A stretch of 6,440 nt of DNA from Rhodospirillales bacterium (GTDB taxonomy: Bacteria; Pseudomonadota; Alphaproteobacteria; Rhodospirillales; Casp-alpha2), in NCBI GenBank assembly GCA_018664265.1, contig JABJOR010000120.1, positions 1 through 6,440 on the forward strand, read 5' to 3'. A program made the position numbers and the translations under genes. Below the pieces are notes generated by a model, which was not told the DNA's origin, did not search any database, and worked only from the letters and a program-made list of their open reading frames with translations. Below, piece after piece: positions 5,898-6,440 of this stretch (position 1 is its first letter; the number at the start of each line of letters is the position of its first letter).

Positions 5898-6440
5898 TGT
5901 AAAAATATAGTCTGCAATACTGGACCAAGATACAAAAGATTTGAGCCCATGATGTGCAACTTCTGCATGATGCTGCTCAGGATCGAACAACAACTTTTCG
6001 GTTGCAGTGGGGAAACCTTCTGCTAGAAGAATCTCCGGAAGATCGTCTATGTATACATCACAGGCAAAGTCAGCTATCCGAGCAATTTTTTCCTGTTTGG
6101 TAAGCTCAAAAAAAATCTGTGTCGTTGGGATGAGCTGCTCACCGTCTGATAATAGATGATGAGCAATCCATCCACTAGCAGCAGCGTGAAGGTCATACTG
6201 AGGGCCGGCAAAAGGGTGACGTGTTTTGTGGCTAACGATGGCGAGCGTGTGTCCCTCAATTTTTGCCTGACGAATAAAATCAATAACGCAGAAGTAAGCT
6301 TGCGCTTCGTCCATACGTGCTCCGTACACATCTCCTTGCATTAGAGTCCATCGTTTTTCTTGTCCTGTTTTGCGCAAATAATCACGCACAACCAATTTAT
6401 TTACAGGCGTTACCAAAGGCACCAGATCTTGTTCTCTGGC
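5895..6440 (-). CDS. HAD-superfamily hydrolase (5' end cut by window)
   Basis: The reading frame is open to the right edge and shows 181 residues starting AREQDLV. The true start is upstream; a GTG at 6422 is only an in-frame codon and is not proposed as the start. The visible part contains motif II in LAIVSHKT (residues 66-73 of the fragment), a Cys/aromatic-rich cap region, and the C-terminal acidic motif IV in CDVYIDDLPEIL (127-138). HAD motif I (DxDxT), with the nucleophilic aspartate, should lie about 20 residues upstream of the edge and cannot be checked. The family is mostly small-molecule phosphatases; here it may dephosphorylate a sugar-phosphate intermediate. The stop shares one base with the kinase start, so the phosphatase-like and kinase-like proteins are probably made in a fixed ratio. 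Confidence 0.5.
   Translation of the reverse strand, partial: AREQDLVPLVTPVNKLVVRDYLRKTGQEKRWTLMQGDVYGARMDEAQAYFCVIDFIRQAKIEGHTLAIVSHKTRHPFAGPQYDLHAAASGWIAHHLLSDGEQLIPTTQIFFELTKQEKIARIADFACDVYIDDLPEILLAEGFPTATEKLLFDPEQHHAEVAHHGLKSFVSWSSIADYIFT

Noticed and set aside
5896..5928. N-terminal extension of the kinase from a TTG at 5928
   Set aside because: It would run into the end of the HAD gene; the ATG at 5895 forms a TAATG junction and leaves a full kinase fold.

Overview
All supported genes lie on the minus strand and run from right to left in transcription order as one compact block of seven protein-coding genes. Both end genes are cut by the window edges. From upstream to downstream they are: a HAD-type phosphatase (5' end missing), a kinase of the aminoglycoside/choline phosphotransferase fold, a class I SAM methyltransferase, a zinc-dependent medium-chain dehydrogenase, a three-part methyltransferase of the sugar C-methyltransferase type, an RmlD-like short-chain reductase, and a fused nucleotidyltransferase/PfkB kinase (3' end missing).

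Spacing is tight. HAD/kinase and kinase/methyltransferase each share one base in a TAATG stop-start. The methyltransferase stop is 6 bases from the dehydrogenase start. The C-methyltransferase overlaps the SDR by 8 bases. The only gaps are 72 bases (dehydrogenase to C-methyltransferase, holding a possible 21-codon ORF) and 47 bases (SDR to nucleotidyltransferase). I see no convincing promoter, terminator, RNA gene, mobile element or CRISPR array, so the block reads as the interior of a longer operon whose promoter lies beyond the right edge.

The gene set fits an accessory surface-polysaccharide region (O antigen, capsule or similar) that builds an unusual nucleotide-activated sugar or polyol. 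A kinase plus nucleotidyltransferase would phosphorylate and activate the precursor, the HAD enzyme could remove a phosphate, the dehydrogenase and SDR could adjust redox state, and one or two methyltransferases could decorate it. This pathway is inferred from family membership; no substrate can be read from the sequence. Neither glycosyltransferases nor flippase/polymerase genes are visible.

The organism is probably a Gram-negative bacterium, perhaps a proteobacterium of moderate GC content, judged only from gene style and the heptose-kinase-like enzyme. I cannot name a genus. The most unusual items are the reversed domain order of the nucleotidyltransferase/kinase fusion compared with HldE, the variant active-site segment of the C-methyltransferase, and the short ORF leading into that gene.
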